A stretch of DNA of 64,000 bases from Rhodoluna sp. (GTDB taxonomy: Bacteria > Actinomycetota > Actinomycetes > Actinomycetales > Microbacteriaceae), in NCBI GenBank assembly GCA_024641095.1, contig JAHEDR010000001.1, positions 508,387 to 572,386 on the forward strand. Reading direction: 5' to 3'. Of this stretch, positions 41,346-52,937 are shown in pieces (position 1 is the first letter of the stretch; each line of letters starts with the position of its first letter). The position numbers and the translations under genes were made by a program. The notes below the pieces were generated by a model that ran no database searches, had not been told where the DNA came from, and worked only from the letters and a program-made list of their open reading frames with translations.

Positions 41346-43100
41346 TTAGTTCTCTAGGTAATCGCGTAGCATCTGTGAGCGAGATGGGTGACGAAGCTTA
41401 GACATGGTCTTTGATTCAATCTGGCGAATGCGTTCGCGGGTTACGCCAAACTCTTCACCAATCTGATCAAGTGTCTTCTGCACGCCATCACCAAGGCCGA
41501 ATCTGCTGCGAATAACTCCAGCTTCGCGTGGGTGAAGTGAATCCAAGATTCGCTCCAGTTCACGCTGCAACATGGTGAAGCCAACTGCGTCAGCAGGCAC
41601 CACTGCCTCTGTGTCTTCAATCAGGTCACCGAATTCACTGTCGCCATCTTCACCAAGTGGAGTTGAAAGCGAGATAGGTTCGCGACCGTATTTCTGAACC
41701 TCAACAACCTTTTCAGGTGTCATGTCTAGTTCGCGAGCAAGTTCCTCTGGGGTTGGTTCGCGACCAAGGTCTTGAAGCAACTGACGCTGTACTCGTGCAA
41801 GCTTGTTAATGACTTCAACCATGTGCACCGGAATACGAATGGTTCGTGCCTGGTCAGCCATGGCGCGAGTAATAGCCTGACGAATCCACCAGGTTGCATA
41901 AGTAGAGAACTTATAACCCTTGGTGTAGTCAAACTTTTCAACCGCACGAATGAGGCCCAGGTTTCCTTCTTGAATCAAGTCAAGGAACTGCATTCCGCGG
42001 CCGGTGTAGCGCTTAGCCAAGCTAACAACCAAACGTAGGTTGGCCTCAAGCAAGTGGCTCTTTGCACGCTGACCATCTTTCACAACCCACTTCAGGTCGC
42101 GCTCAACGTCGCGTGAAATCTTTTTATCGGTGGCAAGTTTTTCTTCGGCGAACAAACCGGCTTCAATGCGCTTTGCCAACTCAACCTCAAGCTCGGCATT
42201 TAGCAGCGCAACTTTACCGATTTGCTTCAGGTAGTCCTTAACCGGGTCTGCAGTTGCACCGGTGATGGTTGTGGTCTGCGCAGGAATGTCATCTTCTTCG
42301 CGGTGCGAAAGAACCATACCGCCAAGGTTTTCGATTTCCTTGCTCTTTACATCTTCAGGTTCTTCTTCTGGAAGTTCCTCTTCAACCGCAGCAATGTCTA
42401 CAACTGCTGCAGCTTCGGCAACGATCTCATCGACTGATTCCAAATCAGCATCGTCATCAAGCTCTTCTTCGTCATCTGCCATTCCCTTTGGCAATTTGCT
42501 TGCCTTAGCTGGCTTAGCTTTGTTTGCCGGAACCGCTGCGGCCTTGCCCTTAGCGGCAGGCTTCGCTGCAACTTTGGCAGCAGGCTTGGTTGTCTTTGCC
42601 GCTGGCTTTGCAGAAACTTTTGCTGCAGCTTTAGCCGCAGGCTTTGCAACCTTCGCTGCAGGCTTCGCAGCCGGCTTAGTTGCCTTAGCCGCAGGCTTTA
42701 CTGCCGGCTTTGCCGCAACTTTGACAGCAGGCTTTGCGGTTTTAGCCGCTGGCTTGGCAGAAACTTTTGCTGCAGCTTTAGCCGCAGGCTTTGCAACCTT
42801 CGCTGCAGGCTTCGCAGCCGGCTTAGTTGCCTTAGCCGCAGGCTTTGCTGCTGGCTTTGAAGCTGCCTTGACAGCTGGCTTTACTGCAGCAGTCTTTGCT
42901 GCAGCTTTGGCCGCAGGCTTTGTGGTTTTGGCTACTGGCTTGGCAGTTTTTGCTGCCGCCTTTGCAGGGGTCGAAGAAATTGCTCTGGTTTCCTTAGCTT
43001 TAGTGGTCTTTACTGCCTCTGATTTATCGCTTGACCCACGCAAAAGACCCGCAAACAAGCCACGCTTGCTGCTCTTGGTCTCTACATCTTTCTTAGCCAA
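41346..43100 (-). CDS. rpoD: Primary sigma factor RpoD/SigA with long Lys/Ala/Pro-rich N-terminal extension
   Basis: [38 protein letters not shown], region 4.2 [15 protein letters not shown] start after GAGAGG. Confidence 0.95.
   Translation of the reverse strand: MAKKDVETKSSKRGLFAGLLRGSSDKSEAVKTTKAKETRAISSTPAKAAAKTAKPVAKTTKPAAKAAAKTAAVKPAVKAASKPAAKPAAKATKPAAKPAAKVAKPAAKAAAKVSAKPAAKTAKPAVKVAAKPAVKPAAKATKPAAKPAAKVAKPAAKAAAKVSAKPAAKTTKPAAKVAAKPAAKGKAAAVPANKAKPAKASKLPKGMADDEEELDDDADLESVDEIVAEAAAVVDIAAVEEELPEEEPEDVKSKEIENLGGMVLSHREEDDIPAQTTTITGATADPVKDYLKQIGKVALLNAELEVELAKRIEAGLFAEEKLATDKKISRDVERDLKWVVKDGQRAKSHLLEANLRLVVSLAKRYTGRGMQFLDLIQEGNLGLIRAVEKFDYTKGYKFSTYATWWIRQAITRAMADQARTIRIPVHMVEVINKLARVQRQLLQDLGREPTPEELARELDMTPEKVVEVQKYGREPISLSTPLGEDGDSEFGDLIEDTEAVVPADAVGFTMLQRELERILDSLHPREAGVIRSRFGLGDGVQKTLDQIGEEFGVTRERIRQIESKTMSKLRHPSRSQMLRDYLEN
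42611..42846. repeat. 89-bp perfect direct repeat, 147-bp period, inside rpoD 5' region
   Basis: cagaaacttttgctgcagctttagccgcaggctttgcaaccttcgctgcaggcttcgcagccggcttagttgccttagccgcaggcttt at 42611-42699 and 42758-42846. Confidence 0.95.
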
Positions 43101-43227
43101 TTGATACCTCTCGACGCCCCCACCGATCCGATTTATACCGTTCCGGGCATTACTAAGACCCATGTCAAGTCCTTTTCAAGAAAGGACGACTGGGTCTTGT
43201 TTGAAATTATAGCCCCGAAACTAGGCT

Positions 43228-44578
43228 TTATCGGCCTATTTTGCGTGTTTTCCGGCTAATTCGTTCGCTAAGTACAACTCGCAAAGGGCGCAAAACTATT
43301 CCCTCATCAAGGAACAGTTTGGCTCGAGCCTTAGACCTCTCAAGCATGAACATTGAGGTACCAAGCAACAGGATCAAGAACTGCACACTCATTGCCCACT
43401 TGAAACCATCAAGACTGTACAGCCCAACGCTAAAGCCTCGACTTGCCGAGTAAGCCTTGTAAAGGTCCAGAATCACTCCGGCCAAAAACATCATGCTGAA
43501 CGTAGCTGTGAACCCGCCGATGTTCACGAACCCGCTAGCCGATCCGAGGCGATTCTTAGGAGCAAAGCCGCGGGTGTAATCGAAGGCAATCATGGACATT
43601 GGTCCAGCTGTGGCCAGTACGATACAGAGAATTGCAATCAACCAAAGTGGAGCCTTGCCCGGCATTCCAATTACTAACGACCAGGTTGCCGCCAACGCAA
43701 ACACGGTTACCAAAACAAGAAATGAACGACGCTTTGGGTACTTGGCACAGAACCAACTAATGATTGGCCCAACAAAGAAACCAACAATCACAAATGAACT
43801 TAGCAACCAAGAGGCAACCGGTTTTGTGAACCCCTGCCCCTCAACCAAGAATGGGTAACCCCACAGCAATAGAAACACCGATGGCGCCGACTGCAATGTG
43901 AAGTGAGTCCAAAAAGCCATTCGCACTCCGGGGTGCTTTACGTTTTGCACCAAGAGTTTTAGAACTGTTTTGAAATCTTGCGAACTCTGCTTAACGTGAT
44001 GCCCTGGACGATCATTCACGATGAAGGCTAGCGCTAGAAAAACAACGGCCAGGGTTACTGCCGACAAAAGCATGAATGAACTAGTCCAACCTGAAACGCC
44101 AAGCATTGCCGCAAATGGAATTGCCGAAATCGCCTGACCAAGCTGACCAACATTCGTGGTGAGCTGTTGAATGCGAGTGGCCTTGGCGCCCTCGTACCAA
44201 CCGTTTACCAATCTGATTACCGAAATAAAAACAAACGCATCGCCCAGGCCCACGAACATTCGGCCAACCACAGCCAGCGCAAGATGCTCAGAAATAGAAA
44301 CTAAGAACTGGCCCACGCTCATTGAAAGCGCACCAAAGATTAGAAGCGCACGCGCACCAAAGCGATCCAACAGAATCCCAACTGGCACCTGCATAGCTGC
44401 GTAAACAACCAGCTGAGCAACTGCAAGAGTGGAAAGCGCAGCCGCCGCTACTTCAAATCTTTCACCGGCTTGAAGCGACGCAACGCCCATACTGCTTCTA
44501 TTTGTTACCGCCATCAAATACGAGGCCGCTCCGGCGCTAAGCACCCAAAACGCATTAATCCTCTTCAAGACAGACTCG
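43228..44578 (-). CDS. MFS transporter
   Basis: 12-TM MFS (GILLDRFGARALLIFGA); start uncertain, ORF upstream portion overlaps PAC2 gene. Confidence 0.85.
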
Positions 44579-44599
44579 ATTTCTTTGCGATGAGCCGAT

Positions 44600-45511
44600 T
44601 TATTCGGCAGAGTTCCTGCGGCGAATCGCAAGGAAGTCTTCGAGCTCCGCTGCAATCTCCTCGGCAGTTGGCATCTTGGAACTTGGCTTGGCAATTGGTG
44701 CTCGGCTTGGGCCACCTGCATTGGTTGCGTAGCCCTGCTCTAAGTTGGCTACCAACTTTTGCAGGTCATCATTCTTGGCCAGTTGCCCTTCAAGCTTGGT
44801 TGCGAATTCGGCGCTGTCTTCTCGAATTGAATCGGTAGGAAAAACCAAACCGGTTGCACTTGAAATATGTTCTAGCGCCTTTAGCGCAGCCTGCGGATAC
44901 TCGCTCTCGCTTAGGTAGTGCGGCACCAACATCACATAACCGATAGTTGGCAGGCCAATCTCGCTAAGGCGATACTCCAATAGGTGCAAGACATTTCCTG
45001 GAACCTGAGTCTGAGGCTTCCATTCCGACACTGCATCAATGATGTCCAACCGATTTCCTGAAACAGTTACACCAACATCTCGAGTGTGAGGAATTGGGAA
45101 AGGAATAGAGTGCACCCAGGTGAAGTCTTCAACTTCTAGCTGCTGAATGAGAGCAGTTACTGCATCAGCGAATGCTTCCCATTTGAAATCAGGTTCGTAG
45201 CCGTGTAGGTAAAGGAACGGCTGATTGACTTCATCGAACACCAAATAGATTCCAAGCACGGCCGGTTCGTAGTGTTCAATGTGGTCGCGCTCGAAAAACA
45301 TCACAGGTCTGCGTGAGCGGTAATCCAAAAGCTCATCGTTCTTGAACTGAGCAATCAGTTTGCTCTCAAAATTGGCAAAAATGTGGTCGGCCACTTGGTT
45401 CAAAGTTGATCCGGCATCGGTGAATCCGGTTAGACCTGCGATTAGGTGAAGACCCGTTGGTACGTCCTCGAACCCGTCTAGGTATTCGAAAAGATTCTTT
45501 GAGTGGGTCAT
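44600..45511 (-). CDS. PAC2 family protein
   Basis: GFTDAGSTLNQVADHIF, VPHYLSESEYPQAALKALEHIS. Confidence 0.88.
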   Translation of the reverse strand: MTHSKNLFEYLDGFEDVPTGLHLIAGLTGFTDAGSTLNQVADHIFANFESKLIAQFKNDELLDYRSRRPVMFFERDHIEHYEPAVLGIYLVFDEVNQPFLYLHGYEPDFKWEAFADAVTALIQQLEVEDFTWVHSIPFPIPHTRDVGVTVSGNRLDIIDAVSEWKPQTQVPGNVLHLLEYRLSEIGLPTIGYVMLVPHYLSESEYPQAALKALEHISSATGLVFPTDSIREDSAEFATKLEGQLAKNDDLQKLVANLEQGYATNAGGPSRAPIAKPSSKMPTAEEIAAELEDFLAIRRRNSAE

Positions 45512-45547
45512 TGAAACATCCTAACTTGGCACGCTTAGCATAGAAAC

Positions 45548-47017
45548 ATGACCACTTTAAAGATCACAGTTGCCGCAAAGGCACCCGCTTTCAAAAAAGA
45601 CACCGCATTCTTGCTTGGAGTTAAAGAGCAATCTAAAAACCTTCAACTGACAAAGTCGTCAGTAGATTCCACAGCTCTTGCCAAACACGATCTAGAGCAA
45701 CTTGGCGCCTCTGCAAACTTCGAGTCCATCACTAAGGTGGCAGCACCAAACGGTGCGGTTTTTGCACTTATCGGTGTTGGTGCAGAAAAACTTGACGAAG
45801 ACAAGGCCCGCAATCTTGGCGGTGCAGCTGCTCGCAGCCTTAGAGGTTTCGCGGAGGCAGTTCTTGATCTTGGAGCACTCTCAAAAACTTCTGCATTGGC
45901 TCTGATTGAGGGTTTTCAGCTTGGCTTCTACGAGTACAACGGCAAGAAGAGCAAAGCGAGCATCAAACCGGCCAAACTAAGCAAGATCACCTTGGTGACC
46001 GATGCAAAGATCACCGCAAAAGAGTTGTCGGAGATTGCTGTGCTGGCAACCGCCGTGCACACCACTCGCGATCTTGTAAACACTCCTCCTAACGACATGT
46101 ATCCGGCCAGCATGGTTAAGGCCGTGCAGTCAGGAGTTAAAGGACTGGGCCTGAAGGTTCAGGTTTGGGACGAAAAGGCCCTTGCCAAAGAAGGCTTTGG
46201 TGGCATTTTGGCCGTAGGCATGGGTTCAAGTCGCCCGCCTCGCCTAGTAAAGATTGAATACAAGCCAAAGGGTGCCACCAAGCACCTGGCTCTGGTGGGT
46301 AAGGGCATCACCTTTGACACCGGAGGGCTGAGCCTAAAGCCGGCCGAATCAATGGTTGGTATGAAATACGACATGACCGGAGCCGCAACCGCGTTCCAGT
46401 CAGTGGTGGCAATTTCTAAGCTGGGCCTTCCGATTCACGTGACCGCTTGGCTGTGCCTTGCAGAAAACATGCCTTCTAGCACCGCTCAACGACCAGACGA
46501 CGTGATTCGCATCAGAAATGGTAAGACCGTAGAGGTTTTGAACACCGATGCAGAAGGCCGATTGGTGCTTGCCGATGGGCTTTCGGCCGCTGTAGAGACC
46601 AAGCCTGACCTAATCATTGACATCGCTACCCTCACTGGAGCCGCAACTATTGCACTTGGTAATAGGTATGCGGGTTTGATGGGTGCAGCCAAGGCTGTGC
46701 GAGTGGTCGAAGCTGCCGCCGAGAAAGCCGGCGAGCTGGTTTGGCACATGCCATTACCTGCCGAGCTTCGCGCGCTTCTGAACTCGGAAGTTGCAGACAT
46801 TGCCAACGTCAAGATCGGCAATCGTGCCGGTGGAATGCTGGTTGGTGGTCACTTCCTACGCGAATTCGTACCTGTCGAGATTGACTGGGCCCACCTAGAC
46901 ATTGCCGGACCAGCCGATAACAGCGCCGCAGCCTATGGCTACACACCTAAAGGTGGCACAGGCGTGATTTTGAGAACTCTGGTATCGGTCGCCCAGCACC
47001 TATCGGGCAATAAATAG
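45548..47017 (+). CDS. pepA: Leucyl aminopeptidase
   Basis: VGKGITFDTGGLSLKP, NTDAEGRLVLADGL. Confidence 0.96.
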   Translation: MTTLKITVAAKAPAFKKDTAFLLGVKEQSKNLQLTKSSVDSTALAKHDLEQLGASANFESITKVAAPNGAVFALIGVGAEKLDEDKARNLGGAAARSLRGFAEAVLDLGALSKTSALALIEGFQLGFYEYNGKKSKASIKPAKLSKITLVTDAKITAKELSEIAVLATAVHTTRDLVNTPPNDMYPASMVKAVQSGVKGLGLKVQVWDEKALAKEGFGGILAVGMGSSRPPRLVKIEYKPKGATKHLALVGKGITFDTGGLSLKPAESMVGMKYDMTGAATAFQSVVAISKLGLPIHVTAWLCLAENMPSSTAQRPDDVIRIRNGKTVEVLNTDAEGRLVLADGLSAAVETKPDLIIDIATLTGAATIALGNRYAGLMGAAKAVRVVEAAAEKAGELVWHMPLPAELRALLNSEVADIANVKIGNRAGGMLVGGHFLREFVPVEIDWAHLDIAGPADNSAAAYGYTPKGGTGVILRTLVSVAQHLSGNK

Positions 47018-47075
47018 GCCGAATTCAGTAGTAAAGTTTGAACGTATTGACGAACCTCTTTTTAGGAGAAATTAA

Positions 47076-48452
47076 TTGGCTGACCACAACTTTGACGTTG
47101 TAATTCTTGGTGGCGGAAGTGGTGGCTATGCAGCTGCTCTCCGTTCGGCGCAACTTGGCAAGTCCGTTGCGTTGATTGAGAAGGATAAGTTGGGTGGCAC
47201 ATGCTTGCACCGCGGCTGTATTCCTACCAAGGCGCTTTTGCACTCTGCAGAAATCGCAGACAACGTTAGAGAAGCAGGCCACTTTGGTGTGCAGGCAACT
47301 TTTGGCGCTATCGATATGCCAGCCGTCAATAACTACCGCGACACAATCGTGGACAGACTTTTCAAAGGCCTAACCGGACTAGTTGGTTCAAAGAACATCA
47401 CCGTTGTTGCAGGCGAAGGTCGCATGGCTGGACCACGAACCATTCAGGTTGGCGCCGACTACTACACCGGTGAAAACGTTGTTCTTGCTTCTGGTTCATA
47501 CAGCCGCACGCTTCCTGGTCTTGAGATCGGTGGTCGCGTAATCACTTCTGAGCACGCTCTTCAGTTGAACTTTGTACCTAAGAAGGCAATCGTTCTTGGT
47601 GGCGGAGTTATTGGTGTTGAGTTTGCATCAATCTGGAAGTCATTCGGCACCGATGTGACCATCGTCGAGGGTCTTCCACACCTAGTACCTAACGAAGACG
47701 AGGCAGTGAGCAAGGGTCTTGAGCGCGCATTCCGCAAGCGTGGAATTGACTTCAAGCTTGGCGTGCGTTTCTCAGGCGTTACTCAAAGCGAGACCGGTGT
47801 TGTTGTGAGCCTTGAAAGCGGCGAGCAGCTTGAAGCAGATCTACTTCTAGTAGCTGTTGGTCGTGGTCCGAACACTGCTGGCCTTGGTTACGAAGAGCAG
47901 GGCGTTGCAATGGATCGCGGATTCGTTTTGACCAACGACAGACTTCAGACAAACCTTCCAAACGTTTACGCAGCCGGTGACATCGTTCCTGGATTGCAGC
48001 TGGCTCACCGCGGTTTCCAGCAGGGTATCTTCATCGCTGAAGAAATCGCTGGCTTGAAGCCAACCGTGATCGACGAAACCGGAATTCCAAAGGTTACCTA
48101 CTGTGAGCCTGAAGTTGCATCGGTTGGTCTAACCGAGGCGAAGGCTGCAGAAACTTACGGCGCAGGAAACATTTCAACCTACGAGTACAACCTTGGCGGA
48201 AACGGCAAGAGCCAAATTCTTGGAACCGCTGGATTCATTAAGTTGATTCGCAAGAACGACGGCCCAGTAATTGGTGTCCACATGATTGGTTCTCGCGTAG
48301 GTGAGCAGATTGGTGAAGCACAGTTGATCGTGAACTGGGAAGCTTACCCAGAAGACGTTGCAACTTTGGTTCACGCACACCCAACCATGAACGAAGCTAT
48401 CGGCGAAGCACACCTAGCTCTAGCCGGCAAGCCACTTCACGCACACGCATAA
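47076..48452 (+). CDS. lpdA: Dihydrolipoyl dehydrogenase
   Basis: GGTCLHRGCIPTKALL, HAHPTMNEAIGEAHLA; TTG start. Confidence 0.95.
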   Translation: MADHNFDVVILGGGSGGYAAALRSAQLGKSVALIEKDKLGGTCLHRGCIPTKALLHSAEIADNVREAGHFGVQATFGAIDMPAVNNYRDTIVDRLFKGLTGLVGSKNITVVAGEGRMAGPRTIQVGADYYTGENVVLASGSYSRTLPGLEIGGRVITSEHALQLNFVPKKAIVLGGGVIGVEFASIWKSFGTDVTIVEGLPHLVPNEDEAVSKGLERAFRKRGIDFKLGVRFSGVTQSETGVVVSLESGEQLEADLLLVAVGRGPNTAGLGYEEQGVAMDRGFVLTNDRLQTNLPNVYAAGDIVPGLQLAHRGFQQGIFIAEEIAGLKPTVIDETGIPKVTYCEPEVASVGLTEAKAAETYGAGNISTYEYNLGGNGKSQILGTAGFIKLIRKNDGPVIGVHMIGSRVGEQIGEAQLIVNWEAYPEDVATLVHAHPTMNEAIGEAHLALAGKPLHAHA

Positions 48453-48482
48453 ATTTTTCAAATCCAAACAGGAGCAAAGTAA

Positions 48483-49859
48483 ATGAGCGAACAAGTAGTA
48501 CTTCCAGCGCTTGGTGAGAGCGTTACCGAAGGCACCGTAACCCGCTGGCTAAAAAAAGTTGGCGACACCGTTGCGGTTGATGAGCCTCTGGTAGAAGTTT
48601 CTACCGACAAGGTTGACACCGAGATTCCGTCTCCTGTTGCCGGAGTGATTGAGCAGATTTTGGTTCAAGAAGACGAGACCGTGCAGGTTGGCGCAGTCCT
48701 AGTAGTGATTGGCAGTGGTTCAGGTTCAGCAGCTCCTGCTGCGGCACCAGTAGTTGAGGCTCCTGCGGCACAAGTTGCAGCTCCAGTAGTTGAAGCACCT
48801 GCCCCAGTTGCGGCTCCGGTTGCGCCACCAGTAGCGGCTCCGGTTGCGCCACCAGTAGCGGCTCCGGTTGCGCCAGCACCTGTTGCCGCCCCAGTTGCAG
48901 CACCTGCTGCACCAGCGGCTACCTCGGTAGATGCAGGCTATGTCACTCCACTTGTTCGCAAGCTTGCTTCTGAAATTGGCATTGACCTTTCAAAGATCGC
49001 TGGCACCGGAGTTGGCGGACGCATTCGCAAGGAAGACGTTCTAGCTTCAAACAGCACACCTGCATCTGCTCCAGCAGCTGCTTATGTTGCACCGGTTGCT
49101 TCAACTCCTGCAGCACCATTCGTACCGGGTGCTGCTTCTCCACTTCGTGGAACTACTGAGCCAATGTCGCGTCTTCGCAAGGTACTTGCAGAGCGTGCAG
49201 TTGCTTCTATGGTTTCAACCGCACAGCTAACAACAGTTGTAGAAGTTGATGTGACCAAGATTGCACACCTACGTGCCCGCGTTCAGCCACAGTTCGTTGC
49301 TGCAACCGGCGGCAAGCTTAACTTCATGCCATTCTTTGCATTGGCCGCAGCAGAAGCACTGCGCGTTCACCCTAAGTTGAACGCAACCATCGATGGCGAA
49401 AACATCGTGTACCACGGCACAGAGAACATCTCTTTTGCTGTAGACACCGAAAAGGGTTTGCTGACTCCAGTTATTCGTGACGCATCAACTCTTAACATTG
49501 CTCAGATTGCGCAGCAGATTGCAGACCTTGCAGCTCGCACTCGCAATAACCAGTTGAAGCCAGACGAACTGGGCGGTGGAACTTTCACACTAACCAACAC
49601 TGGCTCACGTGGTGCATTGTTCGATACCCCGGTTGTGTTCCTTCCTCAGGTTGCAATTCTTGGTACCGGAGTAGTTAGCAAGCGCCCAGTGGTAGTAACC
49701 GATGCAAATGGTTTGGATTCAATTTCTATTCGCAGCATGGTTTACCTTGCGCTTTCATACGACCACCGTTTGGTGGATGGTGCAGACGCAAGCCGCTTCT
49801 TGGTAGACGTAAAGTCTCGTCTAGAAGAAGCAAACTTTGATTCTGTACTAGGAATTTAA
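48483..49859 (+). CDS. 2-oxo acid dehydrogenase E2 (dihydrolipoamide acyltransferase), single lipoyl domain
   Basis: [15 protein letters not shown] lipoyl Lys; peripheral-subunit domain; [16 protein letters not shown]. Confidence 0.93.
   Translation: MSEQVVLPALGESVTEGTVTRWLKKVGDTVAVDEPLVEVSTDKVDTEIPSPVAGVIEQILVQEDETVQVGAVLVVIGSGSGSAAPAAAPVVEAPAAQVAAPVVEAPAPVAAPVAPPVAAPVAPPVAAPVAPAPVAAPVAAPAAPAATSVDAGYVTPLVRKLASEIGIDLSKIAGTGVGGRIRKEDVLASNSTPASAPAAAYVAPVASTPAAPFVPGAASPLRGTTEPMSRLRKVLAERAVASMVSTAQLTTVVEVDVTKIAHLRARVQPQFVAATGGKLNFMPFFALAAAEALRVHPKLNATIDGENIVYHGTENISFAVDTEKGLLTPVIRDASTLNIAQIAQQIADLAARTRNNQLKPDELGGGTFTLTNTGSRGALFDTPVVFLPQVAILGTGVVSKRPVVVTDANGLDSISIRSMVYLALSYDHRLVDGADASRFLVDVKSRLEEANFDSVLGI
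48810..48874. repeat. 24-bp tandem repeat in the E2 Ala/Pro linker
   Basis: gcggctccggttgcgccaccagta about 2.7 copies. Confidence 0.9.
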
Positions 49860-49869
49860 TTTCTAAACG

Positions 49870-49905
49870 AAATGGGTCTGGTTAGTTTTCTAACCGGGCC
49901 CATTT
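49870..49905 (+). terminator. Terminator after the E2 gene
   Basis: AAATGGGtcTGGTTAG-TTTT-CTAACCggGCCCATTT then TCTTTAT. Confidence 0.75.
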
Positions 49906-49973
49906 CTTTATATTCCAAATATCTTTTTGCTTTATGTATGTGACTCTGTATTCACTGGTTTGTGCGCCGCAAC

Positions 49974-50462
49974 TCACGGACACAACTTTTGATTAACTCC
50001 CCCAAGCTGTTGCTCCCTGATGACCTTGAGTTGAAGTTGATCTTGACTTGACGAGTTTTCTTTGGCGAGGAATTTGTCTGGGTTAAGCATCAGCTGATCG
50101 CAGTTTGTAACGGCCACAGGTGAGCCGGCTAATTCAACCGGCGCGATGGACTTTGTTTCGGCAATTGAACTTGTTGCCAACATAAGAGCGCCCAACGCGG
50201 TTACTCCTGCCATAACTGCATAAAAGAATTTGCCACGAGGCTTTTTATTTCCATCGCCATCGACATCAACCAAAATGTGAACTTTGCCGGATCTTGATAA
50301 AACGACATCTAGTTTGGGGTTTCGATGAATTTGATGAACCCAATTTGTGCGCCAAGGCCAGGAGTATGGAATGACCTTTTGTGGCTGACCCTTTACGTGC
50401 CAACCATTTAAACCGGGTCGCAAGTCTTGCCGAGGAATCCCACGAATATTCGGCCTAAACAT
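49974..50462 (-). CDS. Uncharacterised single-pass membrane protein
   Basis: 162-aa ORF in an otherwise empty gap; one TM (FFYAVMAGVTALGALMLATSSI); no family recognised. Confidence 0.6.
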   Translation of the reverse strand: MFRPNIRGIPRQDLRPGLNGWHVKGQPQKVIPYSWPWRTNWVHQIHRNPKLDVVLSRSGKVHILVDVDGDGNKKPRGKFFYAVMAGVTALGALMLATSSIAETKSIAPVELAGSPVAVTNCDQLMLNPDKFLAKENSSSQDQLQLKVIREQQLGGVNQKLCP

Positions 50463-50554
50463 TGCTTAATCATGGTGGGGCCAATGCAGGGAAATACTTG
50501 AACTAATAACACTGTTGATAAATCAGGTATCCAAACTCTGCCTAGAATTGACCA

Positions 50555-51190
50555 ATGCCCGACTTTCTAATTGCTGGCTTAGCCCCGAATTTCATCGGGT
50601 ATGAGCAAGGTTGGGCTATGCAGCGCGAAGTCCACGCCCAAGTGGCATCGGGTTCCCGACCTGACACCGTGATTCTGCTTGAACACGAGGGCGTATTTAC
50701 CGCCGGCAAGCGCACCGAAGACTCCGAACGACCAACCGATGGCACACCCGTAATAGATGTAGACCGCGGCGGCAAAATAACCTGGCATGGCCCAGGTCAG
50801 CTGGTTGGTTACCCAATAATGCAGCTACCCCAGCCGATTGACGTGGTTGGCTACGTGCGCTGGCTTGAACAGGTGCTTATTGATTCAATTGCCGAGTTTG
50901 GCCTCAAGACCGAGCGAGTTGAAGGCAGAAGCGGAGTTTGGGCTCCGGTTGGCGATTCACACGTGAAGGTTGCCGCAATTGGAATTCGAGTTGCCGAGCA
51001 CACCACAATGCATGGCTTTGCGCTGAACTGCAATAATTCTTTGGCACCCTACGAGACCATAATTGCCTGTGGAATCAGAGATGCGAAAACCAGCACCCTC
51101 TCAGAACTTCTTGGCAAGGAAATTACTCCAGCGATGGCCGCTGAGGTTGTGCAGAAACATCTAACTCAGATCGGCAAGGTTGCGTTATGA
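50555..51190 (+). CDS. lipB: Octanoyltransferase
   Basis: [35 protein letters not shown]. Confidence 0.95.
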   Translation: MPDFLIAGLAPNFIGYEQGWAMQREVHAQVASGSRPDTVILLEHEGVFTAGKRTEDSERPTDGTPVIDVDRGGKITWHGPGQLVGYPIMQLPQPIDVVGYVRWLEQVLIDSIAEFGLKTERVEGRSGVWAPVGDSHVKVAAIGIRVAEHTTMHGFALNCNNSLAPYETIIACGIRDAKTSTLSELLGKEITPAMAAEVVQKHLTQIGKVAL

Positions 51191-52200
51191 CAATTGAAAC
51201 AAACGAGACCGCGCCAAAGCCGGAACGTAAGCTCCTGCGCATCGAGGCAAGAAACAGCTCCGTTCCAATCGAGAAAAAGCCTGAGTGGATTAAGACAACC
51301 GCCAAGATGGGTCCTGAGTATCAGGCCCTGCAGGCTTTGGTTAAAGGTGAAAACCTGCACACCGTTTGCCAAGAAGCCGGCTGCCCAAACATTTTTGAAT
51401 GCTGGGAAGACCGTGAGGCAACATTCCTGATTGGTGGTTCACAGTGCACCCGCCGTTGCGACTTTTGCCAAATTGACACCGGTAAGCCAGATGCCTTCGA
51501 TGCCGACGAACCAAGACGAGTAGGTGACTCGGTAAAGCGCATGGAACTTCGCTACGCAACCGTTACGGGTGTTGCCCGCGACGACCTCGAAGACGAGGGT
51601 GCCTGGCTATACGCCGAGACCATACGCCAGATTCACCAGCAATCCCCTGGCACAGGTGTTGAGATTCTGGTTCCAGACTTCTCTGGCGAGCCAGAACTTT
51701 TGCAAAAAGTATTTGACGCTAAGCCTGAAGTATTCGCGCACAATGTTGAAACAGTGCCGCGCATCTTCAAAGAAATTCGTCCAGCGTTCCGATACGACCG
51801 CTCACTAAACGTACTGACTCAGGCCAGGGATGCCGGCTTGGTCACCAAGTCAAACCTCATTCTGGGTATGGGCGAAACCCGCGAGGAAATCTCGCAGGCC
51901 ATGCAAGATCTTTACGATGCAGGCACAGACATTCTCACCATCACCCAGTACCTTCGCCCTACCCCAAAGCACCACCCGGTAACCCGATGGGTAAAGCCAA
52001 CCGAGTTTGCCGAGATGGCTGAGGAAGCACAGGAAATTGGTTTCCTTGGAGTTTTGAGCGGACCGCTAGTTAGAAGCTCTTACCGAGCCGGCAGACTTTG
52101 GGCCACATCAATGATTAAAAAGGGTCTTGAAATTCCGGCACACCTGCAACACCTAGCCGATGCCGCGGCACGCGATGGCTTTGGCCAAGCGGTTCACTAG
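51187..52200 (+). CDS. lipA: Lipoyl synthase
   Basis: [24 protein letters not shown]. Confidence 0.97.
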   Translation: MTIETNETAPKPERKLLRIEARNSSVPIEKKPEWIKTTAKMGPEYQALQALVKGENLHTVCQEAGCPNIFECWEDREATFLIGGSQCTRRCDFCQIDTGKPDAFDADEPRRVGDSVKRMELRYATVTGVARDDLEDEGAWLYAETIRQIHQQSPGTGVEILVPDFSGEPELLQKVFDAKPEVFAHNVETVPRIFKEIRPAFRYDRSLNVLTQARDAGLVTKSNLILGMGETREEISQAMQDLYDAGTDILTITQYLRPTPKHHPVTRWVKPTEFAEMAEEAQEIGFLGVLSGPLVRSSYRAGRLWATSMIKKGLEIPAHLQHLADAAARDGFGQAVH

Positions 52201-52223
52201 TTTCAACAAGATAGGCTTTAGAA

Positions 52224-52937
52224 ATGGCTAAAGACACCAAGAACTCAAAGACTAAAAAGACCGCAAAGGCTCCAGGCCAGATCTCTCAGATGTGGACCGT
52301 CTACAAAATGACGGCACAGCAAGACAAGACCTCGGTGCTATGGGCTGCCCTAGCTTTCATCATCATTCTTGGTGGCTTCATTGCATTTGACGCAGTCACT
52401 TTCCCAGGCAACGTCGTAAACCTAGTTATTTTCAGCATCATGGGTGCCATGTTTGGAATCATCGGTGCCATGGTTGTAATGGGCCGCAAGGCAGAGCGTG
52501 CCGCATACTCACGCATCGCAGGTCAAATGGGTGCCGTTGGCGCTGTGCTTGCAAACATTCGTAAGGGCTGGCGTGCAGCCGAGATGCCGGTGGCAGTAAA
52601 CCCGCGCTCTCAGGATGCCGTCTACCGTGCCATTGGCCCAGCCGGTGTGGTTCTGGTCGGCGAAGGTACTCGCTCTCGTGTGAAGGTTTTGCTTGAAGAC
52701 GAGCGCCGTAAGGTAAGCCGCGTTGCGCCTGGTGCGCCGGTTGAGTTCGTTTACGTCACTAACGATGCAGAAGCTACTGCCCTGCCAGATCTTTCTAAGA
52801 CTCTTTACAAGATGAAGAAAACTTTGAACCGCGCAGAGATCTCTGTGGTGGCAAAGCGCCTTGAGTCACTTGGTATGAACATTCCTATTCCAAAGGGAAT
52901 TGACCCAACCAAGCTTGGCAAAATGCGCCGTGGCTAA
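52224..52937 (+). CDS. DUF4191 family membrane protein
   Basis: Position after lipA; two TM; RAIGPAGVVLVGEG. Confidence 0.85.
   Translation: MAKDTKNSKTKKTAKAPGQISQMWTVYKMTAQQDKTSVLWAALAFIIILGGFIAFDAVTFPGNVVNLVIFSIMGAMFGIIGAMVVMGRKAERAAYSRIAGQMGAVGAVLANIRKGWRAAEMPVAVNPRSQDAVYRAIGPAGVVLVGEGTRSRVKVLLEDERRKVSRVAPGAPVEFVYVTNDAEATALPDLSKTLYKMKKTLNRAEISVVAKRLESLGMNIPIPKGIDPTKLGKMRRG

Noticed and set aside
42262-43104. 280-aa plus-strand ORF opposite rpoD
   Set aside because: Antisense mirror of the KPAAK repeats (Ala/Gly/Phe-rich low complexity); rpoD on the minus strand explains the coding signal.
43228-44721. Full-length 497-aa start for the MFS ORF
   Set aside because: The first ~48 residues overlap the PAC2 gene and look non-homologous; the true start is probably the TTG near 44578 or another nearby start.
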